From positions 3,217,295-3,281,294 of the forward strand of contig NZ_NIST01000001.1 of assembly GCF_002335745.1 (NCBI RefSeq): a DNA stretch of 64,000 nucleotides, given 5' to 3'. The DNA is from Evansella halocellulosilytica (GTDB lineage: Bacteria; Bacillota; Bacilli; Bacillales; Salisediminibacteriaceae). Position 1 is the first letter of the stretch; every line of letters begins with the position of its first letter. Of this stretch, positions 26,036 through 35,287 are shown in pieces. The notes beneath the pieces were generated by a model. The model was not told where the DNA came from and ran no database searches. It saw nothing but the letters and a program-made list of their open reading frames with translations. The position numbers and the translations under genes are program-made.

Positions 26036-26414
26036 GGAAATCAACATTAGAAAAAAGTCTATTTTCAAGCTGAATCCGTGATGAATTAATTTATTTTTTG
26101 TATAAGTCCTAAAAACCTTTCGATTTAACTTGGTAGAGTAAATACTCGAATCCGTAGTAAGCGAGTGGATTTTGAACAATTAACTTCAATATTAAATCCC
26201 TCATAGATAAGAAATGGCTCTTACCAAAATGGTGAGAGCTACTCTTTTTAACTAGGTTTTATCCCAGGATCTTCTCCTGTTTCGTCATATTTTTGTTGCT
26301 AGATCATTTTTATTGTTTATTTACAAAAAAAAAGATAAAATAAACGTTTGAAAGTGATTTCAGTTCGTCAAAACTGTAACAAAGAAAGAATATGTCCGTA
26401 TAGAGGGTGGAATA
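26036..26414. other. Intergenic region between spmB and rluB
   Basis: Holds the terminator at 26216-26250 and otherwise AT-rich sequence. ACTCTTTTTAACTAGGT just after the terminator is also found at the right flank of the IS1182 element near 36993. No gene supported. Confidence 0.4.
26216..26250 (+). terminator. Terminator after dacF-spmA-spmB
   Basis: GGCTCTTACC (26216-26225) pairs with GGTGAGAGCT (26231-26240, two wobble pairs) over AAAAT, followed by ACTCTTTTT. Confidence 0.7.
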
Positions 26415-27131
26415 ATGGAACGATTACAAAAAGTAATTGCTCAAGCAGGAATTACATCGAGAAGAAAAGCTGAACAATTAATTACGGAAGGCAAGGTAAA
26501 AGTAAACGGAAGTATCGTTACGGAATTAGGAACAAAAGTAGATGTTAGCCAGGATGAAGTTATTGTAAACGGGGTTCCTTTAGAGAAGGAAGAACCTGTT
26601 TATTTTTTGCTTTATAAACCTACAGGTGTTATTTCAAGTGTGAAAGATGATAAACAAAGAAAAGTTGTCACTGATTATATTGAAGCTGAACAGAGAATTT
26701 ATCCTATCGGCAGGTTAGATTACGATACATCTGGATTAATCTTATTGACGAATGATGGTGAATTTGCCAATACATTAATGCACCCCAAATACAATATATC
26801 AAAAACGTATATTGCAAAAATAGAAGGAATTCCAGATCGGCAAATTGTAAGGAAACTTGAAAGAGGGATTATGCTTGATGATCGTAAAACTGCTCCTGCG
26901 AAGGCAAAGGTTATTAAATCTGATCGTAAAAAAGGAACTTCTATTGTTGAGTTAACAATTCATGAAGGACGAAATCGGCAAGTACGAAGGATGTTTGAAG
27001 CTGTCGGACACCCTGTAATAAAATTAAAAAGAGAGCAGTATGGATTTTTAAATCTTCAAGGTTTAAATGCCGGCGAGTACCGAGAACTAAAGCCACATGA
27101 AGTGAAGCAATTACGTGAACTAGGAAAGTAA
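26415..27131 (+). CDS. rluB: 23S rRNA pseudouridine synthase RluB
   Basis: Modifies uridine in helix 90 of 23S rRNA. 238 residues: N-terminal S4 RNA-binding domain (ERLQKVIAQAGITSRRKAEQ), catalytic domain with the aspartate in GRLDYDTSGLILLTNDG, then VELTIHEGRNRQVRRMFEAV. Ribosome site GAGGGTGG. Stands between spmB and resA as in related Bacilli. Confidence 0.95.
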   Translation: MERLQKVIAQAGITSRRKAEQLITEGKVKVNGSIVTELGTKVDVSQDEVIVNGVPLEKEEPVYFLLYKPTGVISSVKDDKQRKVVTDYIEAEQRIYPIGRLDYDTSGLILLTNDGEFANTLMHPKYNISKTYIAKIEGIPDRQIVRKLERGIMLDDRKTAPAKAKVIKSDRKKGTSIVELTIHEGRNRQVRRMFEAVGHPVIKLKREQYGFLNLQGLNAGEYRELKPHEVKQLRELGK

Positions 27132-27162
27132 ATAAACGAGAAGAAACAATATCAGTTCTTAC

Positions 27163-27325
27163 CTTTCTTGCGAGTTGTCTCGACGGAGACAGGACGTCCT
27201 AATGCCGGGCATGCCACAGGACGTGGCGTATTGCCCGGTTTACGGATCTAGCTTCAAAGTGATACTAGAAGAGGAAGAGGTAGCGCTTTTCGGCGATAGG
27301 CGGGAGCCTTGCGCTTTTCTTAAAA
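27163..27325 (+). repeat. Dispersed repeat family B, copy B1
   Basis: Shares TCTCGACGG...ACAGGACGTCCTAATG, GCCGGGCATGCCACAGGACG, TGGCGTATTGCCCGGTT and TACGGATCTAGCTTCAAAGT with copy B2 almost base for base. CCGGGCA-GCCAC and GTGGC-TGCCCGG form a strong nested hairpin, and AGGACGTCCT is a palindrome. It fills half of the rluB-resA gap. Confidence 0.8.
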
Positions 27326-27469
27326 AATATTGGAATTGTAGCTAAAATGACTCAGTATCATGCAGAAGCATGTCACATAATTTTCAAATTTTACTTGTTC
27401 TCATTATATAAACGACCTTGATATAGTGTTAACATGATAATATCCGATTGATTAAAATGGGGGAGAAGA

Positions 27470-27997
27470 ATGAAACAAAGAAGGTTAATCATCCGTTCTG
27501 TCATTTTATTAGTTATGATTATTGCAATAGGCTATACATTTTATAACCATTTCTCCGAAGAGCGTGGAGTTGTTGATCGTGGAGATGTTGCGCCTAATTT
27601 TGTGTTAAATGATATGGATGGAAATCGTATGGAATTGTCCGAACTTCAAGGAAAAGGTGTCTATTTGAATTTTTGGGCTACATATTGTACGTACTGCAGA
27701 ACAAAAATGGAATATTTAAAAGATCATTATGAAGATTTTAAAGAACAAGGTGTTGAGGTAATTGCAGTTAACGTAGATGAATCAACGCTTCAAGTACAGC
27801 GGCATTTAGATAGAAATGAAGTGAATTACCCTGTATTTATAGACCGGGATATGCTAGTAAGTAATGCATACGGAGTAGTCAGCTTGCCCGCTTCATTTTT
27901 AATTGATCCAAACGGAGAAGTGATTGACAGGGAAATAGGAGCAAAAACAGAAGAACAAGTATTAGAATCATTGCAGTCACTTGTACCAAATGATTAG
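27470..27997 (+). CDS. resA: Thiol-disulfide oxidoreductase ResA
   Basis: Membrane-anchored, outward-facing thioredoxin-like protein that reduces apocytochrome c cysteines for haem attachment. 175 residues: uncleaved anchor (residues 6-25), then an AhpC/TSA-thioredoxin fold with GDVAPNFVLNDMDGNRMEL, LNFWATYCTYC and SLPASFLIDPNGEVID. The active-site pair is C73-T-Y-C76, not the CEPC of B. subtilis ResA; the glutamate important there is therefore replaced. First gene of resABC. Confidence 0.92.
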   Translation: MKQRRLIIRSVILLVMIIAIGYTFYNHFSEERGVVDRGDVAPNFVLNDMDGNRMELSELQGKGVYLNFWATYCTYCRTKMEYLKDHYEDFKEQGVEVIAVNVDESTLQVQRHLDRNEVNYPVFIDRDMLVSNAYGVVSLPASFLIDPNGEVIDREIGAKTEEQVLESLQSLVPND

Positions 27998-28009
27998 TGG
28001 GGGATTGAA

Positions 28010-29695
28010 ATGGAAAAGGTGAAATGTGAATGCGGCCATGTTAATCCATATGGAACTTATTTATGTGAATCATGTGGTAAACCTTTGAAAGAAGAAGAAG
28101 GTGCTTTGGCTAATATGCGTTATGAAGGCGTTGCAAGACGCTCACAAACGTATAAAAAATCGGTTGTAGACAAAGTATGGAACTTTTTCTCCTCTGTTAA
28201 GGTTGGAATATGGATTATCGTTATCTTGTTGTTAGCGTCAGCCTTAGGAACAATTTTCCCTCAGGAAATGTACATTCCTCCGGGAGAAAATGCAACGATT
28301 TATTATGAGCAGGAGTACGGAACATTTGGAAAACTTTATTATCAGCTAGGATTTCATAACTTGTACAGCTCATGGTGGTATATGCTGCTTATTGCTGCAT
28401 TAGGTGTATCACTTGTTATATGCAGCTTAGATCGTGTCGTTCCGTTATATCGTGCATTAAAGACGCAAAGAGTATCCCGTCATACTGCATTTTTAAAGAA
28501 ACAGCGATTGTTTACGATAACTGACAAAATGAATGATGCTGATGCTGAGGTAGAAAAAGCAGCTTCTGTTTTAAAAAACAAAAAATATAAAGTTAGAGTT
28601 GAAAATGGGAATATCCTCGCTGAAAAAGGACGTTTTTCAAGGTGGGGACCTTACGTTAACCATATTGGACTAATCATCTTTTTGATCGGTGCCATGCTTA
28701 GGTTTTTCCCGGAAATGTATATTGATGAACATATTTGGGTAAGAGAAGGCCAAGAAGAAGTTATAAATGGAACAGATGGGGAATATTTCCTTCGCAACAA
28801 CGAATTTATTGTTGAATTTTATGATGAAGATGATGAGAGGTATCGTGATGCCTTTGAACGCACTGGACAACCTGTTGTCAAAACGTATCAAACATCAGCA
28901 ACTCTATTAAAAAGGGATGAAGGCGGTACAATTGGTGCTGAAACTGAACTCGAAGAAGTAATGGATTATAATATTCGAGTCAATGAACCACTTACATTTG
29001 ATGGCTTTTCTTTATATCAAGTAGACTATAAATTAAATGAATTGTCTCAATTTACATTTACATTAGACCCAATTGATGAGAATACTGAAGAAGACTTGTC
29101 AGACATTCGTTTTGATGTCAATTTATATGAACCTGAAGAAGTGTATGAGTTTGAGAATGGCTATCGAATTGAGATTATGGAGTACTTCCCTAACTTTTAC
29201 ATTAATGATGATGGTGAGCCTGATACAATCAATCGTATTCCAGATAACCCTCGAATTGTATTTGAAGTGTTCCCGCCACACTTAGATCATGAAACAGATA
29301 CAGGTGAGATTAGCTTTATTGGGGTTCAGATAAATGAAGAGCTGAACGGTGAAAATGATTATCGTATTCGAATGGTTGATGTTGAAATGATAGATGTAAC
29401 AGCATTGACTGTTAGAAGAGATAGAACAATACCAATTCTTGTTGTTGGTGGATTTATCTTTATGATTGGATTAGTACAAGGATCTTACTGGCATCACCGC
29501 AGAGTATGGATTCAAAACCGTGACAATGAAATTTGGATAGCGGGACATGCGAATAAAAACTGGCACGCACTAAAAAATGACTTTGAAGCTGTCGCAAAAG
29601 AGACGTCTATTCCAATCCCGTTCGATCAGTTGGATAAAGAGGATGATCGAACAAGTGAAAATAACGAGGTGAATAAGAATGGTTCAAGCAAGTAG
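28010..29695 (+). CDS. resB: Cytochrome c biogenesis protein ResB
   Basis: Forms the system II haem export/ligation complex with ResC. 561 residues. The N-terminus carries a small zinc-ribbon pattern (C6, C8, C19, C22 in VKCECGHVNPYGTYLCESCG), as in the Bacillus ResB group. Membrane helices lie near residues 65-85, 120-145 and 215-235, with a large acidic external domain (240-460) and a last helix near 470-490. The 3' end overlaps resC by 17 bases. Confidence 0.94.
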   Translation: MEKVKCECGHVNPYGTYLCESCGKPLKEEEGALANMRYEGVARRSQTYKKSVVDKVWNFFSSVKVGIWIIVILLLASALGTIFPQEMYIPPGENATIYYEQEYGTFGKLYYQLGFHNLYSSWWYMLLIAALGVSLVICSLDRVVPLYRALKTQRVSRHTAFLKKQRLFTITDKMNDADAEVEKAASVLKNKKYKVRVENGNILAEKGRFSRWGPYVNHIGLIIFLIGAMLRFFPEMYIDEHIWVREGQEEVINGTDGEYFLRNNEFIVEFYDEDDERYRDAFERTGQPVVKTYQTSATLLKRDEGGTIGAETELEEVMDYNIRVNEPLTFDGFSLYQVDYKLNELSQFTFTLDPIDENTEEDLSDIRFDVNLYEPEEVYEFENGYRIEIMEYFPNFYINDDGEPDTINRIPDNPRIVFEVFPPHLDHETDTGEISFIGVQINEELNGENDYRIRMVDVEMIDVTALTVRRDRTIPILVVGGFIFMIGLVQGSYWHHRRVWIQNRDNEIWIAGHANKNWHALKNDFEAVAKETSIPIPFDQLDKEDDRTSENNEVNKNGSSK

Positions 29696-30863
29696 TAATA
29701 TGTTACTTGCAGCATTTTTCTTCTATTTAGCTGCTACAGTTCTTTTTGCAGTGTCGATTACAGGTAAGAAATTTAGAGATAAACATGGTGAAGAAAAAAA
29801 TAAGTCTGCATTTTTGGGATATATATTTGCTGTTTTAGGGGTTGTTTCAGCAATTTCATATTTCATTCTGCGCTGGATAGGTGTGGGTTTTGCACCTGTA
29901 AGTAACATGTTTGAATATACAACCTTTTTAGGTATTGCCCTGTCACTTGCATTTGTTATTGTATACCCTATTTACAAAATTAATTATTTTGGTTTATTTA
30001 CAATGCCAATTGTTATGCTGATCATTGCATACGCATCTATGTTTCCTGGTGATGTACAGCCATTAATACCTGCTTTACAATCTCATTGGCTGACCATCCA
30101 TGTGATCACAGTTGCGTTAGGGCAAGGTATTTTAGCGTTAGGCTTTGCAGGGGGATTACTTTATTTAATACGAGTGATCGATTTTACAAAAAAATCAAAT
30201 AAAGTAAAAGGTGTAGAGTTTATTCTATTTTGTATATTATGTACAGTTGCTTATATCATTATCGGGATGAGCTTCAATGCCGCTGGATATGAAGCACAAT
30301 TCGCTTATATAAATGAAGATGGCCTGGAGGCAGAAATGACGTACCACATGCCTGCACTGATTGGACCTAACGAAGGGGAATTGTTAACGACAGACCGGTT
30401 CGAACCGATTGTTTCAACACCTTCAATTATTGTGAGCAATGATCTTAATACTGTTGTTTGGTCAATACTTGGCGGGTTAATTTTATATATTCTATTACGT
30501 GTTGTTTTTAGAAAGCCTATAGGAGGAGCGGTCCAACCATTCGTAAAAAATGTCAATCCACGTTCTGTAGACGAATTAAGTTATCGTGCGATTGCGATAG
30601 GATTTCCTGTATTTACACTTGGAGGCTTGATTTTCGCCATGATATGGGCACAAATCGCTTGGACAAGGTTTTGGGGATGGGATCCGAAAGAAGTTTGGGC
30701 GCTCATTACATTCTTATTTTATGCAGCTTATTTGCATTTACGACTTTCGAAAGGATGGCACGGTGAAAAGAGTGCTTGGTTATGTGTGATCGGGTTTGCC
30801 TTAATTATGTTTAACTTAATATTTGTAAACCTTGTTATTGCAGGATTACACTCTTATGCATAA
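29679..30863 (+). CDS. resC: Cytochrome c biogenesis protein ResC (CcsA family)
   Basis: Haem-handling subunit of cytochrome c synthase. 394 residues, about eight membrane helices. The tryptophan-rich haem motif is WTRFWGWDPKEVWALITF; conserved histidines occur in LQSHWLTIHVITVALGQG and near LHLRLSKGWHGEKSAW. Followed directly by a terminator, so resD has its own promoter. Confidence 0.94.
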   Translation: MVQASSNMLLAAFFFYLAATVLFAVSITGKKFRDKHGEEKNKSAFLGYIFAVLGVVSAISYFILRWIGVGFAPVSNMFEYTTFLGIALSLAFVIVYPIYKINYFGLFTMPIVMLIIAYASMFPGDVQPLIPALQSHWLTIHVITVALGQGILALGFAGGLLYLIRVIDFTKKSNKVKGVEFILFCILCTVAYIIIGMSFNAAGYEAQFAYINEDGLEAEMTYHMPALIGPNEGELLTTDRFEPIVSTPSIIVSNDLNTVVWSILGGLILYILLRVVFRKPIGGAVQPFVKNVNPRSVDELSYRAIAIGFPVFTLGGLIFAMIWAQIAWTRFWGWDPKEVWALITFLFYAAYLHLRLSKGWHGEKSAWLCVIGFALIMFNLIFVNLVIAGLHSYA

Positions 30864-30866
30864 GTA

Positions 30867-30903
30867 AAAGAAAGCTGTATATTTTTCTACAGCTTTCTTT
30901 TTA
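30867..30903 (+). terminator. Terminator after resABC
   Basis: AAAGAAAGCTGTA (30867-30879) pairs perfectly with TACAGCTTTCTTT (30888-30900), with T residues in the distal arm and just after it. Confidence 0.85.
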
Positions 30904-30996
30904 GAAGACATGAACGAATGTGTGACGACAAGATGCTTCGTGGTACAATGATTTGAGAAGAATAAATGTAGTTACGTGATGTGATGAGGGGGAAAA

Positions 30997-31719
30997 ATGA
31001 TGACAAATGAAGCTAGAATATTAGTTGTTGATGATGAGGATCGTATTCGACGTTTGTTAAAGATGTACTTAGAAAGGGAAGAATATATCGTTGATGATGC
31101 AGAGAATGGTGAGATTGCTTTAAAACTAGCGTTAGATAAAGATTATGATTTAATTTTGTTAGACTTAATGATGCCAGGGATGGACGGCCTCGAAGTTTGT
31201 GAAGAAGTGCGTAAGCAAAAAGCTACTCCAATTATTATGCTGACTGCCAAAGGGGAGGAAGCAAATCGAGTGCAAGGGTTTGAAGCAGGTACAGATGATT
31301 ATATTGTTAAGCCATTCAGTCCAAGAGAGGTAGTCCTCCGTGTTAAAGCATTGCTGAGACGTGCTTCATCCACAAAATTTTTACAAACTGAAACAACAAC
31401 GAAAGATGTATTAGTCTTTCCTCATTTAACAATCGATAATGATGCACATAAAGTAACAGCAGATGAACATTATATTAATTTAACGCCTAAAGAATATGAA
31501 TTATTGCATTATTTAGCTCAATCACCGGATAAAGTATTTTCAAGGGAACAATTACTGAAAGATGTGTGGAATTACGAATTCTTTGGTGACTTAAGGACTG
31601 TTGATACACATATTAAGCGTCTCCGTGAAAAACTAAACAAAGTTTCTCCTGAGGCAGCAGATATGATCTCAACTGTTTGGGGAGTCGGCTATAAGTTTGA
31701 AGCCGTAAAGGAAAAATGA
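30997..31719 (+). CDS. resD: Response regulator ResD
   Basis: OmpR-family regulator of aerobic/anaerobic respiration genes, including resABC in B. subtilis. 240 residues: receiver domain with acidic pair VVDDEDRIRR, phospho-aspartate in LILLDLMMPGMDG and the lysine in DYIVKPFSPREV; winged-helix domain with LTPKEYELLHYLAQ and VDTHIKRLREKL. ATG 30997 or 31000 are both possible after GAGGGGG. Overlaps resE by 4 bases. Confidence 0.94.
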   Translation: MMTNEARILVVDDEDRIRRLLKMYLEREEYIVDDAENGEIALKLALDKDYDLILLDLMMPGMDGLEVCEEVRKQKATPIIMLTAKGEEANRVQGFEAGTDDYIVKPFSPREVVLRVKALLRRASSTKFLQTETTTKDVLVFPHLTIDNDAHKVTADEHYINLTPKEYELLHYLAQSPDKVFSREQLLKDVWNYEFFGDLRTVDTHIKRLREKLNKVSPEAADMISTVWGVGYKFEAVKEK

Positions 31720-33500
31720 TGTTATGGCGCAGTGTCGTCGGTAAGCTATGGCTGACGATTCTCTTATTAGTATCTGTCGTATTAGCGGTTCTAATGATTT
31801 TGCTCCTCCAATACTTTGAATATTTCCATACTGTACAGGCAGAAGACCAATTAATGAACCATGCTACAATCATTAGTTCTTTGCTTGAGGATGAAGAATC
31901 AAATGAGGCAGCAAAAACAATGAGTCAAAATATTGCTGAGACATATTCTACAAAAGCGGTAATTATAACCGATAACGATGAATATTGGTATACAAATAAT
32001 AATAATGGACAAGATTTGCCTGTGTCAGTATTTTTCGAAGATCACGATCTGTCACAAGTGTTAGAAGCAGGTGAAACAATTGTTACTCAAGGTCACTATC
32101 CTTTGTCAGATCGTACTGATATGCAAGCAGATGTGCTCGTTGTAGGCATACCTGTTTCATTTCCGAATGATACAAACGGGGCAATTTTTACTTATCAATC
32201 TTTAGAAGAAGTAGATAGGGCTATGAATCGAACGAAGCATATCATCTTTTTAGCAGCTGGTGTTGCGATCGTATTAACAACGATTTTTGCGTTTTTCTTG
32301 ACGACGAGAATTACAGCTCCTTTAAGAAAAATGAGAAATGCGTCTTTGGAAGTGGCAAAAGGTAACTTTAATACGAAAGTGCCGATATTAACGAATGATG
32401 AAATTGGCCTCTTAGGAATTGCATTTAATCGAATGGCCAGAGCTTTAAATACAAACTTAACTGCACTTAATCAAGAAAAAGAACAGTTATCGAGAATATT
32501 AAGTTCAATGGCAGATGGTGTTATAACGTTGGACCGAGATGGAGCTGTAATGGTTACGAATCCCCCAGCCAATGAATTTATTCGTGCTTGGCTTTATGAG
32601 CAAGGGGATATAGAGGAATCGAGTCAATTACCAAAAGAGTTAAAAGAATTGTTTAAACGGGTAGTCGAACAAGAAAAAGAACAAATGACAGAAGTAGATG
32701 TTCAAGGACGAAGCTGGGTAATTTTAATGACCCCATTATATGGCCAGCAAGATGTTCGAGGTGCGGTTGCAGTTTTACGAGACATGACTGAAGAGCGATT
32801 GCATGATAAACTTCGAAAAGACTTCATCGCAAATGTTTCTCATGAATTACGAACACCGATTTCAATGTTACAAGGGTATAGTGAAGCCATTATTGATGAT
32901 GTTGCTAGTTCAGAAGTTGAAAAGAAGGAATTGGCTCAAATTATTTATGAGGAATCGTTACGAATGGGTAGGTTAGTGAATGAATTACTTGATCTTGCAA
33001 GAATGGAAGCGGGTTACATTCAACTAAATAAGGAAACGATTGAGGTAAATGATTTTGGTAAAAGAGTATTTAGAAAATTTTATGGAGTTGCAAAAGAGCA
33101 TAAAATAGATTTGAAGGATGAATTTTTATCAATAGATCGGACGTTAAATGTAGACCCTGATCGTCTAGAGCAAGTATTAACGAACTTAGTTGATAATGCG
33201 ATCCGCCATACCCCAGAAGGTGGTAAAGTGACATTACGATTGGAGTCAAGTAATAAGGGGATTAAGTTTGATGTTCAAGACACAGGTTCAGGAATACCTG
33301 AAGAGGACCTACCATTCATATTTGAACGGTTCTATAAAGCAGATAAAGCACGAACGAGAGGGCGAGCTGGGACAGGCTTAGGCCTTGCGATTGTTAAAAA
33401 TATTGTCGAAGCACATAACGGAAAAGTGGCAGCACACAGCAAACTAAATGAAGGTACGACATTTTCTGTGTTTTTACCGTTTGATTCTGGAGCATTTTGA
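31716..33500 (+). CDS. resE: Sensor histidine kinase ResE
   Basis: Membrane kinase partner of ResD. 594 residues: helix 1 (9-30), external sensor loop (31-175), helix 2 (178-198), HAMP (200-250), PAS-like domain (260-365), HisKA with phospho-histidine in ANVSHELRTPISML, and HATPase with VLTNLVDNAIRHTPEGG, DTGSGIPEEDLPFIFERF and GTGLGLAIVKNI. Cotranscribed with resD. Confidence 0.94.
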   Translation: MMLWRSVVGKLWLTILLLVSVVLAVLMILLLQYFEYFHTVQAEDQLMNHATIISSLLEDEESNEAAKTMSQNIAETYSTKAVIITDNDEYWYTNNNNGQDLPVSVFFEDHDLSQVLEAGETIVTQGHYPLSDRTDMQADVLVVGIPVSFPNDTNGAIFTYQSLEEVDRAMNRTKHIIFLAAGVAIVLTTIFAFFLTTRITAPLRKMRNASLEVAKGNFNTKVPILTNDEIGLLGIAFNRMARALNTNLTALNQEKEQLSRILSSMADGVITLDRDGAVMVTNPPANEFIRAWLYEQGDIEESSQLPKELKELFKRVVEQEKEQMTEVDVQGRSWVILMTPLYGQQDVRGAVAVLRDMTEERLHDKLRKDFIANVSHELRTPISMLQGYSEAIIDDVASSEVEKKELAQIIYEESLRMGRLVNELLDLARMEAGYIQLNKETIEVNDFGKRVFRKFYGVAKEHKIDLKDEFLSIDRTLNVDPDRLEQVLTNLVDNAIRHTPEGGKVTLRLESSNKGIKFDVQDTGSGIPEEDLPFIFERFYKADKARTRGRAGTGLGLAIVKNIVEAHNGKVAAHSKLNEGTTFSVFLPFDSGAF

Positions 33501-33620
33501 CAAATGAATCAGAAAAATCTTGTTTCATAAGAAACAATTAGGCGTGAACTACCAACCACTTACGTCCTTTACGGGTTGCTTGAAGAGGGAGGCTTCTTTC
33601 AGAAAAACGTTAAAACTTAC

Positions 33621-33668
33621 GGCCAGGGACCTCCATTACGTATAAATGGAGATCTCTGGCTATTTTTT
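33621..33668 (+). terminator. Terminator between resE and the convergent moaB
   Basis: GCCAGGGACCTCCATT (33622) pairs with AATGGAGATCTCTGGC (33645-33660) over ACGTATA, followed by seven T on the plus strand. Confidence 0.85.
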
Positions 33669-33670
33669 TA

Positions 33671-34180
33671 TCAGTCCCGATGAATTTCTCTCATTAAATG
33701 AGATAGTTCTGGAACTATCAATTCTTTCATAGCAAGTTTTACAGCACCAGAGGAACCTGGAGTTGAAAAAATAGCTGTTTTTCCTCTAACTCCGGCAACC
33801 GCACGACTTAACATAGCAGCAGAGCCAATATCTTTATCATAACTTAAGTACCGAAAAAGTTCTCCGAACCCTGAAATCTCTTTGTCCAGCATTGTAGAAA
33901 CCGCTTCATATGTAGTATCTCTAAATGTTAATCCGGTTCCACCATTAATTAATAATGCGTCTACTCTAGGTTGATGATCCGCTTCACGAATTTTTTGCTG
34001 AATGGACATGTAATCGTCTTTCACGATTACATGATCGTGGACAATATGTCCTGCATCTTCTAAATATTGTTTCATAACGAAACCACTTTTATCAGTTTCC
34101 TTTGTACGTGTGTCAGAAACTGTAAGAATTATACAAGTAACAGATTGTGGTGCATTTGCTTTATGTTCATGAACAGCCAC
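33671..34180 (-). CDS. moaB: Molybdopterin adenylyltransferase, MoaB family
   Basis: Acts in molybdenum cofactor synthesis by adenylylating molybdopterin before metal insertion. 169 residues; MPT-binding motif LLINGGTGLTFRDTTYEAVS and TPGSSGAVKLAMKELIVPEL. ATG follows AGAGGAGGCG. Stands alone; no other moa genes nearby. Confidence 0.92.
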   Translation of the reverse strand: MAVHEHKANAPQSVTCIILTVSDTRTKETDKSGFVMKQYLEDAGHIVHDHVIVKDDYMSIQQKIREADHQPRVDALLINGGTGLTFRDTTYEAVSTMLDKEISGFGELFRYLSYDKDIGSAAMLSRAVAGVRGKTAIFSTPGSSGAVKLAMKELIVPELSHLMREIHRD

Positions 34181-34329
34181 AGTATCGCCTCCTCTCGTAA
34201 ATATATTGTAACTTTAATCATCTTCTTGCACAATTAGTTCATAGAGAAATCCGTTTGAGGAAATGATTTTTATCCATTCCATTATTTGTGTATAATAGTT
34301 GTAACTTATATTTTCAATGATTTCTAAAG

Positions 34330-34425
34330 AATAAGTTCTTCTGCCGCGTCTTGTGTGAACGCCGCATTCACCACATCCTCGTGGAAGCTCGTGAAGGAAT
34401 GCTAGTCGCTGGAAGTCTCCTTTCA
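34330..34425 (-). repeat. Dispersed repeat family B, copy B4 (partial, reverse)
   Basis: On the minus strand it reads GCATTCCTTCACGAGCTTCC, ACGAGGATGTGGTGAATGCG and GCGTTCACACAAGACGCGGC, matching the left part of copy B2. It lies in the divergent moaB/cobalamin adenosyltransferase gap (34181-34504), where promoters would be expected; none stands out. Confidence 0.55.
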
Positions 34426-34504
34426 CTTCTTCGAATGATCAATAAAACTACAATCTATGCGAAAGAGCCTTTTAATAAAAATATTTTACACGGAGGGGAT
34501 ACAT

Positions 34505-35065
34505 ATGAAAATATATACAAAAAAAGGAGACCACGGGGATACACAATTAATAGGGAAACGCGTCAGGAAAACAAACGAACGTGTCAATGCTTACGGTACG
34601 ATTGATGAATTAAATAGTTTTATCGGTATTGCAGTAAGTGAATTAATTGCTTCTGCTGATTTAGAGGATGTTCGAAATGATTTAATAAAAATACAACACG
34701 AATTGTTTGATCTTGGCGGAGATCTAGCAAATGTGACAAATAAAGGGGATTGGGCTACAAAGGAAGAATATGTAACTTATCTTGAAGATAAAATAGATAA
34801 GTATTGGGATGAGTCCCCTGAAATTAAGACGTTTATTTTACCAGGTGGAGATAAAGAAGCCGCTCAGCTTCATGTATGCAGAACGGTAGCAAGAAGAGCT
34901 GAACGTGCGATATTAAAAATAGACTCAACCGAAACTTTGCCCCCTGTTGCAGTAAAATATGTCAACCGGTTATCTGATTATTTTTTTGCAGCTGCAAGGG
35001 TTGTCAATCATCGGCGAGGGACAACAGATGTGTTGTATGAGAGAGGGAAGGATGTTTTTTCATAA
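34505..35065 (+). CDS. PduO-type cob(I)alamin adenosyltransferase
   Basis: Makes adenosylcobalamin from cob(I)alamin and ATP. 186 residues, all-helical PduO fold: ATP-binding KIYTKKGDHGDTQLIGKR, VNAYGTIDELNSFIG, CRTVARRAERAILKID and YVNRLSDYFFAAARVVNH. ATG 34505 follows GGAGGGG; the frame is open further upstream without support. Related to B. subtilis YvqK. Confidence 0.93.
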   Translation: MKIYTKKGDHGDTQLIGKRVRKTNERVNAYGTIDELNSFIGIAVSELIASADLEDVRNDLIKIQHELFDLGGDLANVTNKGDWATKEEYVTYLEDKIDKYWDESPEIKTFILPGGDKEAAQLHVCRTVARRAERAILKIDSTETLPPVAVKYVNRLSDYFFAAARVVNHRRGTTDVLYERGKDVFS

Positions 35066-35221
35066 GGAATCAAACAGCATTCGAAATGGCTATCGCAGGA
35101 CCGCTTTGTAGATAACAAAGAATGTAATCTACCCAAAGAAATATACTTGAAAAAGTGGGGCTGTATCAAAAGGTCATAAAAAATGACCTTTTGACAGCTC
35201 CTTTTTTCATGCCAAACATAC

Positions 35222-35287
35222 AAAAAAATCGCCTCTTTCGGTATAATGAAGTTACCACACCACATTAACGAAAGAAGGCGATTTTTT
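35222..35287 (+). promoter_or_regulatory. Transposase leader with anti-read-through hairpin
   Basis: AAAAAATCGCCTCTTTCG (35222) and CGAAAGAAGGCGATTTTTT (35269-35287) pair over ~18 bp and end at the base before the start codon, covering the ribosome site. A TATAAT (35242-35247) lies in the loop, so transcripts started there lack the left arm. Confidence 0.6.

Noticed and set aside
35101-35153. Target-site duplication for IS copy 1
   Set aside because: Bases outside the two inverted repeats show no convincing matching direct repeat.
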